Of a DNA stretch of 64,000 nt, positions 47,730-60,848 are shown one piece after another. Source of the DNA: Ceratobasidium sp. AG-K. Lineage: Eukaryota > Basidiomycota > Agaricomycetes > Cantharellales > Ceratobasidiaceae. How positions within the stretch are numbered: the first letter of the stretch is position 1; each line of letters opens with the position of its first letter. Both the position numbers and the translations under genes were made by a program. The notes beneath the pieces are model-generated. The model searched no databases. It saw only the letters and a program-made list of their open reading frames with translations, and was not told the DNA's origin. The DNA is taken from assembly GCA_037039685.1 (NCBI GenBank), contig JAWNGF010000010.1, forward strand, positions 1,984,001-2,048,000. The letters are read 5' to 3'.

Positions 47730-50700
47730 ATGAGGAACCTGTCTGTGCTTTCCTATACGAATTCCTCGCTGCCTCGAGGCAATAGAACGACATCGGGCGT
47801 TGCTTTGGATATCGATTCTAATGTGACTTATGCTGTGACCGAACGACGTTTGGCAGATGGGGGAACAGATGTGGAAATTTGGCGGTCGCCTCTGGATGAG
47901 GATGTGAGTCATTATCTCATCGAATTACTTTAACTTGATGCGTTTTTTAGAGTGCGCCATTCGCTACTATGACGCCAGAGGCAAAAGCGCCATTTGAATC
48001 TGTGCATCAAGTAGTTTCTTTTATCTTTCTGGCAGAATCCCGTCAGCTCGTCTTGATTTTGGTTGGTGGAGATATAGGCGTACTAGAAGTGGACCAGGCT
48101 CCAGAGTCTTCCGAAGTACGTAGATTGGCTATAGTCCGGGTAGTGTACTCACCTTCCTGATCCAGTTCGAAATAATCGGGTCTGTAGAGCCCGGGATCAA
48201 GGCAGCTTCATGGAGCCCAGACGAGTCTCAACTCGTACTAGTCAACGGTAGCTGAATTATAGGTCCTGTACCCATGGTTTCTGATGCCTATTAACGTAGG
48301 AAACGACGAACTCCTCATCATGACCAAGGATTTTGACGTCCAGTTTGAAAGCCCTCTTCGACCCGCTGATCTAGGCGAAGGTTAGAGACCAGATATCCCA
48401 CTCAAAGCACTTGCCTAACTCATCCCTCTCCAGAAAGGCACACAGCCCTAGGTTGGGGCTCTAAGCAAACACAATTCCATGGGTCACTCGGTAAAGCCGC
48501 CGCATCCAGTGAAGTCCCCACCACAGGCCAAGGCGGGATCGACAAGCCTAGTCCCGATGATGACGGCAAGCCACGAATCTCGTGGCGAGGCGACGGTGCT
48601 TTTTTCGTTGTTTCGTCTCTCGACCCCCACGAGTCGGACCCCAAACAGGCGTTGCGCAGGCTTAGATTTTACTCGCCCAGCCCTCCTGCCCATCTATCCA
48701 CTTCTGAAGTTACGGCTGGTTTGGAGGGCGTATTGGCGTGGCGCCCTTCTGGAGGTTTGATCGCCAGCACTCAACGGTTTGGGTACGAGGGAGGGGGGAT
48801 CGGACGCCCAGGACGGCACGACGTTGTGTTTTTCGAAAGGTGTGGCCTGCGAAGAGGAGAGTTCGGGATTAGGAATGGCGTCTCGCCGAGCGGCGCACCC
48901 GGCACCAGCAGGCCTCCTGAGGCGTGGAATTACAAGGTCAAACAGCTCCTGTGGAATACCGATTCGTCCATTCTAGCCCTGTGGATTGAGCGTGAAACGG
49001 GAGACTGTGGTACGTTGATAATTGTGACGAGACTACTTTCGCCAACTAACCCCAGCGAAACACAGTACAGCTGTGGACGACAGGCAATTATCATTGGTAT
49101 CTTAAGCAGGAAATAATGCCTTCAAAAGAATCTACAAAGTATACCTATATTGCCTGGCACCCAGAATCCGCGTCAAGGCTTATCTGCGCAACGGCCGGTG
49201 GGTAGCATATATCCACCTAAAATCGGGTATCTAACCAACTCATTTATAGATTCAATTGAAGACCGTACTTTTGTATGGGAAACTTGCGCATCGAGCTCCG
49301 AGTTGGATGATTCCCCAGGATATGTCGCTGTCGTTGATGGAAGTAAGTCGCAGGGCCTGATTTCAGTAGAACCTTTGCCCCATATTGATATATTTTAGGT
49401 TCAATTCTTACGACGCCTTTCAGAATGCAAAACGTCCCTCCGCCGATGTCTTCTTTCAAAATCGAGCTGGATTCATCACCTCGGCTCCCTCCTCCGGCCC
49501 ACCTCTCACTCTCCCCTGACTCCCGTCTTATCGCGGTGCTTTATCCCAACCATCACGCTCAGGTATGGGAGCTCGGATTGCGTGTCGGCGCAAAAGGCCG
49601 AATAGCACAGCCAAAAGTAATCTGGGAGAGTTCCCTCGGCTCTCCCAACAGCCCCGCCGAAACATTCACTTGTCCTCGTCAAATATCTCTCTCGGGGAGT
49701 GCCGTACTCATACTTGGATCGGATGAAGCCGGTCAACATGACGTTGTGCGCATTACTCCCATCAACTCTTCTAAACCGGACTCGGAGCCAGCCATACTTC
49801 AAGTTCCGCGTTCCGGTCGTCTTATTGGTAACTCGTATTACCAAACTAGCACTGGACAGGTTTACAAAATAGACGCCGATAATCGACATTTAACCGAATT
49901 TGCTTCCTTGCCCCGATTTTGCGCCCATGGTGAATCGAGATCGACATCACATGGAGAAGTGCTCGTTGGACTCGACTCGCATGGGAAGCTAGTCACATGT
50001 GCTATACCTCCCAAGACACCGGCTTCAAACTCTCCTTGGATAAATGAAATTGCTCAGTCTGTCAGCTCGTTCGCCCTAGCGAGTGGGTTCCTGATGTATA
50101 CCACAACCTCCCACGAGATCAAGTTTACCCCTATCGACACTCTATTTTCCGACATTGGTGAAACCGAGCGATCGTCTTGGGAAGTTCGACGAGTGGAGCG
50201 CGGTTCGCGGATTGTGGTCCCGGTGGCGAGCGCGGCTAGCGTTGTTTTGCAGCTACCTCGTGGTAATTTGGAGACAATTTACCCGAGACCGCTTGTATTA
50301 GCTAGTGTCCGAGTTGATGTGGAAAAGTGAGTTGGTTTGCCTGATATCGTTTTTGGTTACTCTAATGTCGCTTTACCATAGGGGAGATTTCAGAAGGGCT
50401 TTCTTAGCTTGTCGCAAACATCGAGTAGACCTCCATGTGCTTGTGGAGTATGCTCCAACTATTTTCTCCAGCGATCCTGCACGCTTTGTGGATCAAGTGC
50501 CGGAAGTCGACTTTTTGAACTTGTTCTTAACTAATCTTGGGTGCGCTAAAGATCTGAACTACCGCGCAACGTCACTCACGTATGTTACACGTAGACAATC
50601 AAAGAGAGATCCTGAAGAAATAGCGATTATATGCGATAAGCTTCGTGCTGAACTCGAGGAGCGAGACTTTGTGCACTACGTCCAATCGATTCTTACCGCT

Positions 50701-52608
50701 CACGTGGTCAAAACTCCGCCAGATGTGGAACGTGCTCTCCAGGTCCTTCATACACTACGAGGTGAGGTCCATAGGCACAATAGCACCAAAACATCAATAA
50801 ACCTCATTCCCAGAGTCCGAGCCCGGTGCTGTCGAAGATGCGGTCAAGTATATCATATTTCTGGTCGATGGAGAACAATTATTCAACACTGCCTTGGGAA
50901 TGTACGACTTTTCCTTGGTCCTTATGATTGCTCAGCAATCCCAAAAGGTTGGTATCTAGTTACGCACTGTTGAGTCCGTTTTCAACCGTTGGCTACCAGG
51001 ACCCTCGCGAATACCTGCCATTCCTGCGGGAGCTCCGCGCGCTCGACATGTACTACCAGAGGTTCCGCATCAACGATTACCTTGCTAAGCGAGACCTTGC
51101 CTTGGCCAACCTGTACTTCGCAGGCACGTCTGTATTTTGCGCAGTTGGGTTCCGTCTAATTCATTGCCCAGGGGAAACACGATTTGATGAGGCTAAGAAA
51201 TACGTTGAGAAGCATCAGCTGTACTCCAAGTCGCTGGAACTTTGGAGGGATCAGCCTACAGAGTATTCGGTGAGTAACAATTCCAGGGTGCAGACAATTC
51301 CAGTTTCACAGTGCAATATCAGGCTCTCTTGGCTCTCTACGGTGACTGGCTCCTTGAGAGAAGAGAATTCAGCAAAGCGGGGCAAGGTACGACAGATAGT
51401 TGAACTCTTGGAAGCTAATTGACTGTTCACAGCGTTCTGTCTTTCGGGCGACTCAAAGAGAGCTATGTTCGCCTATGAGAAAGCTCGTATGTGGAAAGAG
51501 CTTTTTTCGCTCGCATTGGACGCTGGTGTACCATCAGAAGACTTGGTAGACATGGGAGTTAGGGTTGCAGGTACAACTCGCCTGGGTATTAATTTTACTA
51601 ACATGTCGCTAACACGGTTATTGTAGAAAACCTTGCGTCTCACAATCGATACTCCGAAGCTGCAAGGGTGTATCTCGATTACGCTCAAGACGTACCCAGC
51701 GCTGTATCGGCCCTTACGCGTGGAAACGACCTTTCAGAGGCATTCCGGGTGGTAGGAAGAGCTCCTGACACGTATATCTGGCGCTGAGCTCACTATGACT
51801 TTCAGATATCATCAAACAAAGCACAACATCTTATTGCAGAAATCCTTAGCCCTGAGGCCCTAGATTTGTGCGCCCAACTTCGGGACGATGTTCAGGAGGT
51901 GGTCGAACAACTCACGAAACAAGGACAAAGGTTGATTGAACTTAAAGGGAAAAAGGCGTCTGACCCGGGTGAGTACTGGCATACCCGATTGGACGGCGCT
52001 TGATATATTTCCAGATATATACTTCGGCCGCGACGAGCCCAGTCTACATAACGTAGATGCTATGACAGAGGCCTCTGGTGTAACTCAATTTACTAAATAT
52101 ACAAAAGCAATGACGGGGACTACTGCAAGGCAAGTGCCAGTTGGCATCACACCACATTTATTGACCATAATCTCATCACGGCCCATGCAGAAGATCTCAG
52201 AAATCATCCAAGAAGGCGGCTAGGAAAGCTGGACGCAAAGGTACAGCGAACGAAGAAGAGTATATACTTTCTTCTCTGGTTAAGCTTACTCAGAGGCTCG
52301 AACATATGCAACGTGGGTGAACTAGTAGACTTGACAACGAACTCGCACTAATAGCCTCCCTTCATGCGATAGGCGAAGCGTCTCAGTTGCTCCCTCACCT
52401 TCCTCGGCTCTCGCGCGAGCATCACACGTTAGGTGAAAAGCTCAGAGGCGACATTAATCGATTTGAGGAACAGCTTCGTGAAGTAGTCGATCGAGAATGG
52501 CCCGCTGAGCAAGGAGAAAGAGACTACGCAACGCCAACAAGTGTGCCAAAGCCGCCGAAGCCGGTTCTCCCCAAAGACGTATGGAAATCAATCCTTACTG
52601 AAATTTGA
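47730..52608 (+). CDS. ELP1: Elongator complex subunit 1 (Elp1/Iki3/IKAP)
   Basis: ATG 47730 opens MRNLSVLSYT. The N-terminal WD40-type repeats are spread over many exons: GIKAASWSPDESQLVLVN, EEVNDELLIMTKDFDVQF-like blocks, ISWRGDGAFFVVSSLDP, LAWRPSGGLIASTQRFG and HDVVFFERCGLRRGEF. The second propeller and the TPR region follow with YPRPLVLASVRVDVEKGDF, AFLACRKHRVDLHVLVEYAP, AQQSQKDPREYLPFLREL, MYYQRFRINDYLAKRD and FCLSGDSKRAMFAYEKA. A basic patch (KKKAARKAGRKG) comes before LSSLVKLTQRLEHMQRDNEL; such a patch binds tRNA in yeast Elp1. The stop is TGA 52606-52608. About 1,350 residues, the normal length. Elp1 scaffolds Elongator, which modifies wobble uridine (U34) of tRNAs. Confidence 0.93.
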
Positions 52609-52828
52609 TCAAACTGCATGTACTGCATGAAGTGGAAACGCAGCATATCATTATTGCATAGCCGGAATTACGGAGACTTTCAGGTGTAAATTCCAACCAA
52701 GGTGGCAAATATACCAACGAAACCGCAATTGACTCCCGGGCTTATTCACGAACCCGGCGACGGACTCGAACCTTGGCCAGGGTTTCCTAAAGGGTCAGTT
52801 AGTGGAGTGTGGTACTGATTCAACAAGC

Positions 52829-54177
52829 CTAGTTTACCTTTGGGCGCTTGTCATCGGTCACAATCAGTTCAATATTTCTCTGCTCACAAGCTGCTCGCAC
52901 TTCGGCCCTGGAATCCACGTTCCAGCGGATTGGTCTATTCCATTCTTCTTTGAAATGGATCCAGAGCTGCTTCAGCCCAGGAAAGGCGCCGCTGGTTAAA
53001 CAATTCAAGAGGGGGGCAGGCTTCACCGCCGGAGTGATAGCTAGTGACAAGTATCGAAATCCGTGCGCTCCAAGTATATTGAGGGTCTCAAAGTTAACGT
53101 CGCGAGTACCTTGTAGTTTCAGCGTATTCAACTGCGGGAGATCGACCAAGGTGCCACCATCAGAATTGCCAATACAGACATCCTGAAGGATGAGTGAACG
53201 TAAACTGGCAGAAACCTTTCCCAGGAACCAATTGAGCTCGCCGACCGACAAAGGCTGCGTAGTAGCTTGATGGTCCACACCGTTGGCCACCGTAACTTCC
53301 TCTAGGGAGGAAACCCAGTTTAAGCCACCATGGGCATACGACCGTATGGAAGTCACGGCCAGAGAAACCCGTTTTAGCGCTGGGAGTTGGGCAAGCTGTT
53401 CAAATGGCTGATAGTGGGAGGGGCAGCCATCGATGTCATCACTGAAAAGAATAGATCGGATTGATTGGGCTGAATGCGTAAGAATCAAGCGAGAAAGTCG
53501 AGGGCAGAAATTCGCTGCTGTACCATGGAAGGATAGGGAGCTCAGACGACAATATTGGAATGACTGGGCAGTGCACTCCCAATAGTTCAGGCAAGCGCAC
53601 TCAGGCGCCGCAGGAGTGTTTATGCATCGCATCGTACTGATTCTCACTGTGGATAAATTCGACAAGCCAACGAGAACCCGCGACACAAGGATGTCCCTCG
53701 CCGATTCCCAAGGTTTGACAAGAGAGTTATGACCCGCCTTTGGCGTTAGTAATGCACGTTTCAAGCTCTAATGTCTCTTTCTGAACATTATAAACTCACC
53801 TGTACTTGTTCCCTTTCTCGTTGTGGCAAGTCGAGCGCATACATCCAGCACAATGAGACGTCAATGGACCTGGTAAAATGACCATACTTTGGGAGGAGTC
53901 GAGTGATCCAGTTTTCAAGAGCAAAGTTGCCACGCCCTTTGATGCTGCAACGGGAGTAAAGATCTGCGTATGCCGAATGGGACATTGGGCACCTGTCGTC
54001 ATTTAATTCGGGCAAAAGGACGGTGGTATGCTTACAGGGTAGGACTGCAGAGCGCCATGCCTTTGTGGATATGCTCAACGACACCAGGTCATGGAGCTCA
54101 TCCGGGTCACCCGCAGAGGGGTGTTCATCATAGAGTGTTTGAGAGATATGTAACATGATTTCTTGAGGAAGGAGCAT
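52829..54177 (-). CDS. F-box-like / leucine-rich protein
   Basis: ATG 54177 opens MLLPQEIMLHISQTLYDEH, an F-box start (LPxEIxxxI). SISTKAWRSAVLP fills the third F-box helix. The rest has irregular leucine-rich segments such as CRLSSLSFHGTAANFCPRLS, LKRVSLAVTSIRSYAHGG, LRSLILQDVCIGNSDGG and QLNTLKLQGTRDVNFETL. The intron joining the two long frames is tiny, 32 nt (53799-53768) or 38 nt with the earlier donor; both keep the frame. The tail is ambiguous. The unspliced reading stops at 52829, while GTAAAC there could splice to an acceptor near 52789 and add about 14 residues. About 430 residues. Family members are substrate receptors of SCF ubiquitin ligases; the target is unknown. Confidence 0.7.
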
Positions 54178-55130
54178 CGTCGAGCAGAGTGAAAAGGCAA
54201 GAGACAAAGTAGAAGATTTCAGTGGCTAACAGGCCAGACAGTAGAGCAAGTGGGATAGCCTTACTCCCCCACTTTCCGACGCCTTAAATCTGCTTTTCGA
54301 ACATTACCCCCGAGTTTCCCGGATAAATAAGTGATAGTATCACCGGCGCAACATACGCCCAAGGCCGTAACGAACAGCTTAATTCCTTATTACGATCACA
54401 TTCTCATATAACGACCATATGGAACTGCCCTAGGAGGTAGTCCTGATTACTGGGTGGGGATAAGGTTAGATCGCCACTCGAATGCCGCCTTTGACATTCA
54501 AAGTACTCACACCACCGGCTCAAAGCCAATACGAAGGCGGTGGTACGCGATGGATCACCCCTATTACAGTATATACAAAAGCTATCAATCAGTTGCAAAG
54601 CCCCATTACCGATCGGTCTAAGCTATCCATATTAGCTTGGACTGCGCAGGTGGGTGTTGCGGGCAATCAGATAAATGGAGAGATGTAAGTGGGATTCCCG
54701 AAGCAACGCCACCACTCACCCGCATCCAAGGCCAGTCCATGTAGTTACTGCGCAGCGAATAAAAAATATATCGAGGGTACACTGATTTATCCATATGGAC
54801 TCAAGGCAACGGCAAATTACAAGGATCAACCGGGAGCAGCTGAGGCCCCTATCCGGCGAAGGAATTTCCACTCTTCCATCAAAATCCCTCCACAAATTAA
54901 AACCCCGTGGCGACAATGCTATCGTAAACCCACAAGGAAGCGAAATTCAACGCTAGATTACAACGCTCATACCGTAATTGTGCTCGCTTTTGTGTTCACA
55001 GAGCGACTATCGAGGCGTTTGTCAGGGCGGCCCTGTTGCCTCGCACGATCACGTTTAGGGAAAACAATATCACCCCAATAAATTAACAGCCACACATGAC
55101 AATGTATCAAAGGAACACCAAGATTGACTA
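54178..55130. other. Intergenic, nothing recognised
   Basis: These 953 bp hold two plus-strand frames (about 54482-54688 and 54689-55081) separated by a stop. Neither contains a known motif, and the second has a composition unlike coding sequence. No repeats or RNA genes seen. Confidence 0.4.
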
Positions 55131-56886
55131 TTAGAAGTCGCTAGAAGGTCCAAAAGCAGGTCGACCATCTGCGCGAAGCATCCCAAACTTGACTTGAAGT
55201 CCGAGTAAACTTTTTCGCCCGCCTGCACAAGCTTGATCTAGAGTGGGGTTACGAGTTGACAAGATAAACCCGGAGAAAGAGGTATCCCCAGCATGCCCAT
55301 TCTTCTTGAGCGCATACATCCCAACCCCAGCAGCTCCGATTGCAACACTTGCTGCAGCTATATACGCGCCAAGGAGCGTCCCTTGATCATATACGTACAC
55401 ATTCGCCCGATCGACGGTGACGCACGTAGTTTCAATTTGTGAGGCTCCAAATCCTACTGCGCTGACGACGACATTACGCATTAGCTCTTCTATTCTCTGT
55501 GGGACTTGGGAAAAGTCAAAAATAGATTGGTCGCTGGAACTGACGAATGACGCGAGAGCGATCTTCGAGGAAGTAGACAAGAGGGTCCCGTTCCGATTTT
55601 CTGCCAAAGTGCCTATAAGGGCCTCAAAAGTAGCATCGACCAGCGCAGAGATACCAGTAAGAAGAGCGTTATTATTCGTTAATTGCATTGCGGCCCCCCC
55701 AGCTGGCCGACCAGCCGGAGAGGTTATCGACATATTCACGAAAGTAGCTGTTTGCCCGGTTAGATTGTGGGTTACCATAACTCCGTAATCGGCTATGTAT
55801 GGTGTGCATGTCAAGGTTACAGGCGCACTCGTCCGTGGCGTGGAAGTGTACTGGATCACCATTATTGGAACATCTTGACCTGAATTTGAATCGCGCATCT
55901 GTGAACGAGCCCCTTGCCAGTAGGTGTACTGCGGAAGATTTGCAAAGTCGGGCTGCGTTGTGCTATTTTCCTGCAAACATTGGAGAGCGGGAGCTGTGAA
56001 TGAAATGGTATATGTTGTATTGATTCCGAGTGATGAACCTGAGAAGTACCCAGACCGAGCGGATGAACCGGCCAGCAAGGATTGAAAGGCAACTCGTTGC
56101 AACAATGGAGCAGGGCCAGTATACAAGCCATTTGAGGAAGGGTAGCGGATCAGGCCCCCATCAGTTATGTTATTGAGGTTTAGGGACGACACCGTACAGC
56201 TTGCAGAGGAGGATTGTGTCATGGGCTTGACCCGTAAGGTAGCAGGGGTGAAGACGGTGGCGATGGGGAGGAGCCAACCACAAACGGCAAGTAAAAGAGC
56301 GAGCCTGGCCGAACGGTAGAGATCCTTCTGAAATAAGCTTCGCGGGTCTCCGGCAAAGGCACCGAACAGAGAATCCAAAGACTTGATAGTCATCGCTCTC
56401 CGGCGAACCGACTTCCATACCTGCTGTGCAAACGCCATCCCCATCGAAGCAAGTATAGCCGTTTTGAACCCCATTGAAAGCGCGGTACCGATCCGAATAG
56501 CCCAAGCTTGGTCAAAGGATTTTGTCGTCTTGCCATCCAGATACGAATTGAAGGCATGATGCGCGATGCCACAACCAATCCCTAGAAGCAATAGACATAA
56601 CATCAAGAAAGTGGTCCAGAGATCAAGTCGGCCCAATGACTGTTCTTCTTTCTCCCATTGAAAGGAATGCACCTCGTCGTAATGACTGAAGATGACATGC
56701 CTGGCGGATCTATCGTGTGGCAAGTTGTTGTGTTCGGGGCGAGTATCCGTGACAAACCCTTGCAAAGGGTAAGGTTGGGATTGTGGCAAAAGTTGGATCC
56801 GATCTAATTATGATAATTACAGAGGTGAATGTGAATCGAGGTGAGCTTGCGCACAGTCCTTCTACACACCACCCACCTTCACTCAT
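55131..56886 (-). CDS. Polytopic fungal membrane protein of unknown function
   Basis: The long frame 56787-55131 lacks an initial ATG; its first in-frame Met is inside the first membrane helix. A 72-nt GT-AG intron (56876-56805) joins an upstream exon, ATG 56886 plus MSE, in frame to DRIQLLPQSQPYPLQGF, which solves the start. Three hydrophobic segments occur near the N-terminus (TTFLMLCLLLLGIGCGIAHH; IRIGTALSMGFKTAILASMG; ALLLAVCGWLLPIATVF). A large Ser/Thr/Asn-rich luminal or extracellular region with many N-glycosylation sites follows, then one helix near the C-terminus (LLGAYIAAASVAIGAAGVGM) and a short cytosolic tail. About 575 residues. This architecture recurs in uncharacterised membrane proteins of filamentous fungi; I know no function. 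Confidence 0.72.
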
Positions 56887-58135
56887 CACGCGAAAGAGAA
56901 GCTCAGGGCCGGGGAAGACGGGCAGGAGTGAAATAAGTAGCAAACAGGAGTAGAGACGAGGGAAGACGGGGTGTCGATTGGCCCAAGGCCTAATCCTAGT
57001 AGGGTTTGGTTGTCAAGCGTGCAATTATAGTAGCGGCCAACCGCACAAGCTTGCTTCAACCGACAATCACAGGGCGCTTGCGAAGGCGACGCTGAGGCGA
57101 ACAAGCACCGCTAACCCATGCCCCAAGTACAAAAAGTTCTAGGCCCACAAAGTCTATTGACCCAAATAAGCAACATGTTTTTACCGATGGTCAAATCCGG
57201 CAAATGATCAGAGACAACCTCGATGCTGTGCCAGAGTTCGACACTGAACAATTATCACGTGTGAGACGACGTCAGATTGGACCAACCCGCTGTGCGATTA
57301 TAGACAAGCAAAGTCTTTCACCAGTGTTGAGCCTCATTCAGAGTCTAATACATGCTCATTTGTTCTTGGGTTTCTCTGTTGCCTGTGTTACTCGGACTAT
57401 GGTAGAGTTACCCTCGTGCAACTTCGAACCTCTGGTCGCTGGGAGAGTGCTCGAGATTTAGATGCTCTTCACATGCACACGTAAGAGTCGGTCCTAAAGC
57501 CGATTTAGCTTGATGGATCGTGCCCTAGTGAGGTATGGGCCGTTCCGGATATTCACGGGTTTGGCACGACACAACCAGATACCCTCAGTCGATTGGGAGT
57601 ACCTGTAGTAGAGCTGTTCTTTTCAGGAGTTTTTGAATTCAAAAGATATAGGCAAAAGATATAGGCTAATATAAGCATCTAATCTTTATATGTGGTAATA
57701 TCAATGCCCATGGGATTTCAAGAAGCTGGGTGTATGCCCATCGCCAAACATCTGACTCTCCGGCGTGAAAATGCATGAGATATAACTATCCTAAAGATTT
57801 TATAAAATCACACGCTCGCGAACCTGGTTTCTCGCCGTTATGTTTGAATCCCTCTTCTTCGTGCACTCACTGCAAGATGGTTTTTGAGGTGCAGGCCCCA
57901 GGACCGAGATCACGTGGATGCTGACAGCATCGGCGTTTGATCCGTCGGTGGTTACGCTATGTCCGATTGACTTCAAGGTGTGCGGGCGATGGTGGTGTCA
58001 ATAGCGGAGCGGGTTGGGCCCACAAGATGTGGACTGTTTATGGATGGGGCTTTGTGGAAGACATTATCTAGGCGTGATTTACAACGACTGAGGACGTCCC
58101 CATCTAGTTTAACCCCTCTGCAGTCATGCCTTGCC
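56887..58135. other. Divergent intergenic region with a 13-bp tandem duplication
   Basis: The 1.25 kb between the membrane protein and the second F-box gene contain no recognisable gene. AAAAGATATAGGC occurs twice in direct tandem (57641-57653 and 57654-57666). The frame 57204-57461 has no domain match by eye. Confidence 0.4.
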
Positions 58136-59525
58136 CGTCGCTTCCGGTCGAGTGCCATCTCGAGATTCTGTCTTACGTGTCTAGTACACCCACCCTCGGT
58201 CTCCTGGCCCAAGTCAACCGGCAGTTGTAAGTTTCCTTCCGGCCCTGCGCTAGTAACACTGTATTCACGGATGCATTTGTGTTTAACATGTGCTCCTGTG
58301 ATCCTGGACTAAATTAGCCGAGACCTCGCCTTACCTTTCCTCTATCGGGATGTCTCTCTCTTCAGCGAAAACGCGGTTAGGCAGTATTGCAGGTCAATTC
58401 AAGCCAACTCCGCACTCGCTCTTCTCGTCAAGTCATTCTCTATCGCATCCTCGGCCACCCCGAATGACGCGTCCTCCAATCATCGCGATTTTCTTACTGG
58501 TATCCACCATGCCTTGAAAGCCATGGTATTTCTCACCGACCTCAAAATCCGTCTGATCGAGCAACCTCCATACCAACACCGCCACTGGTACGTTCTGTTT
58601 GTTTTCAGCCATTTCTTTGAAAGAGATATTAGGGAATCCCAATTAATTTCGGTCTGACGCGCCACCTCCACACAGGATCTTCGAGGGCACGACATTCCAA
58701 CTCTGCCGTCTTGAACTTCGGATGGACTACGACTCGGCCTTGATCGACTTTTTGACTCGCCAGTCATCGCTTGAATCTTTGACCCTGCTGGGAGCTGTCC
58801 CAGATCACCTATCTTCGATGCGTCTCGAACTTCCTCTGACCGCCCTTCCGAAACTGTGCCACTTCCACGGACATTACACACAAGCTCTCGCGCTCGTTCC
58901 ACACCGACCCGTTCGAAGCCTACACATTACTCAAGTTGATGATACTGGCGAATTTGAACCGTCTGACGTGTTCACCTGCCTTAAGGATACTGTCCAGGCA
59001 ATTTCGCAAAGCACCGGCCCGCTGGAAGAGATCACTTTTGACGACGAAGATGGGGATTATGGACTTTTGGAGGCTACGTTGTGCACCCTACCAGCTCTGA
59101 AGAGCGTCACATTGTTTGTCCCTCAACACGGCCACAGCTGGGTGAGTGTCTTGTCACCGTGTTACCATTCTCGAATTTCAGACTGACTTCACGACTTCTC
59201 CTAGCGTCGGTATACTAACCCTCACTGGCCCATCTACCTTCAAAGCATAGCGCCTGACGGCCCAATTGTCCTCGAGCACCTAAACATCGCTCAGGACTCT
59301 TTCTCCTCCCCCAACCCGACCCCTTCGCCCCCCTCTGGACCCGTGCAGGACTCATTTGCCAATCCCATCGCGACACGTGCCTCGTTTCACGCAGCTTTCT
59401 ACACCACTTCATTCCCCGGTGGTTCCAAAGACCTGTCTATTAGCCAACCTCTCATGACGCACCGGTGGAGACAGGTATTTCCCTTGCTCGGGCGGGTCCA
59501 GTTCGCAGGCGGCTTCTTGATGTAA
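58136..59525 (+). CDS. F-box-like protein
   Basis: ATG 58136 opens MPCPSLPVECHLEILSYVSS, a clear F-box helix 1, and splicing adds LLAQVNRQLRDLALPFLYRD, helices 2-3 and the LYRDV block typical of agaricomycete F-box proteins. Further exons give LVKSFSIASSATPND, MVFLTDLKIRLIEQPP, LCRLELRMDYDSALIDFLTR, QSSLESLTLLGAVPDH and VRSLHITQVDDTGEFEP. These are short leucine-rich segments of a degenerate LRR or beta-sheet substrate-binding region. The last exon ends LLGRVQFAGGFLM with TAA 59523-59525. About 390 residues. It is presumably an SCF ligase adaptor; target unknown. Sequence similarity to the F-box gene at 52.8 kb is limited to the fold. Confidence 0.75.
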
Positions 59526-60848
59526 TCAAACCCGAACCGAACCGAATCACCAACACACCACTACAATTTATCATATAGACGCCCGCATTTATCTCACTCT
59601 CTCACGACATATCATGATCATCGATTTCTTACTCTTACGTATCTATGTATTGCCCCTATCTCCTAGGGGATATTATTTCCCTATATATGTAGCCGGCTTG
59701 GCTTGGCTTGCGCCTCGTAGGCGGCTTTCTTTATTTGTACCATAATAGGCTTTGTATCCACAATTATGAATTATGCGAGTTAGGCTACTTGTTACTGGAT
59801 ATGCATAGTCGGGTGGAGGGATTACACCGACCATTTTTAACCAGCCCGCTATCTGAGTTTATTACCCAGATCTTCTCAGTCAACTACAGTCTCTTTGCGA
59901 TATAAGCCTGAATTTCCTTGCTCTGTTTAAAGTGCACAAACGCGGTTGGGCAGATGAGCTCAACTATATAATCGCCGAAGACGGGACAAGCTACCAAATA
60001 CAGGCGGCGGCTCAGGAGCTGTTTATGCCCCCGCGAACCGGGTGTAGGTGGTCAATGACGACTGATTCAAGGGACACGTGAGGTCTGGTAGCTGGTGCGT
60101 TAAGGTACATACGGTCAAAGAATAACACGTTGGCGCAAGTATTCCATAGGACTTGTGGTGCGTGGCGGTATGGCTGTCATTCAGAATATGGTAGCTTTGG
60201 GCCCGGAAAGTTGGCCACTCGGGATTTGTGGAGCCAACAGGCAACACAGGGTGTCTCAATACCGCCGGATCTACTACATGACTCGGAATAACGAGTAAAC
60301 ACGCACCCGACAACCATATATCCATCGTCACCTATTTTAGAACCCGCACCATTGCCTCGCGGTTGGATCGCAAAGCCAGAACCCCTTGGTGATTATCAAG
60401 ACGGGGAGGTGAGGCGAAGGCAAGGTCGCCGATATGGCTGTACAATTGGCCTAATGCGACGCATGCTTTGAATTAGAAGCGCAATTACGCCCCATAGTTT
60501 TATTCACTTGGCGTGCCTTTGGGCTGGCGTGAATCAAGCCCATGCGATCATGGGAAGTGGTATGAGTATTGATGAGCCCTGCCGGCAAATACCACAACCA
60601 GTGAGTCTGGCTGATCGCGCATGAGGTCAAGGCAAACTGGGCCGCGTGCGCTACTGGGGGATGATTGACGGTTGCGCGAAGCTGCGAAGCGCCCGGAAAT
60701 TTGCATCCGGGAAAGTGCCCAGTGGTGATCGGCAACACGAGGCGAGTATGCAGCTGGGGACAGCATCGTTCACCATCCCCTCGAGCTTCCCACCAATAAC
60801 GCTAGCTAGTGACGATTTCTACAAGCTATTTAAAGTGACACGCCCACC
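59526..60848. other. Intergenic, nothing recognised
   Basis: The 1.3 kb before the STAND gene hold short frames only. A TATA-like TATTTAAA lies near 60825, about 25 bp before the ATG at 60849, so if it is used the leader is very short. A GGCTT repeat (three units) occurs near 59696. Confidence 0.4.

Noticed and set aside
52735..52775. A tRNA B-box-like GGTTCGAGTCC on the minus strand near 52760.
   Set aside because: The flanking bases do not form a T-stem (CAAGG against CCGTC), and no acceptor stem or anticodon arm fits upstream.
57641..57666. A 13-bp tandem duplication considered as a regulatory repeat.
   Set aside because: Only two copies, AT-rich and far from either start codon. A replication slip is enough to explain it.
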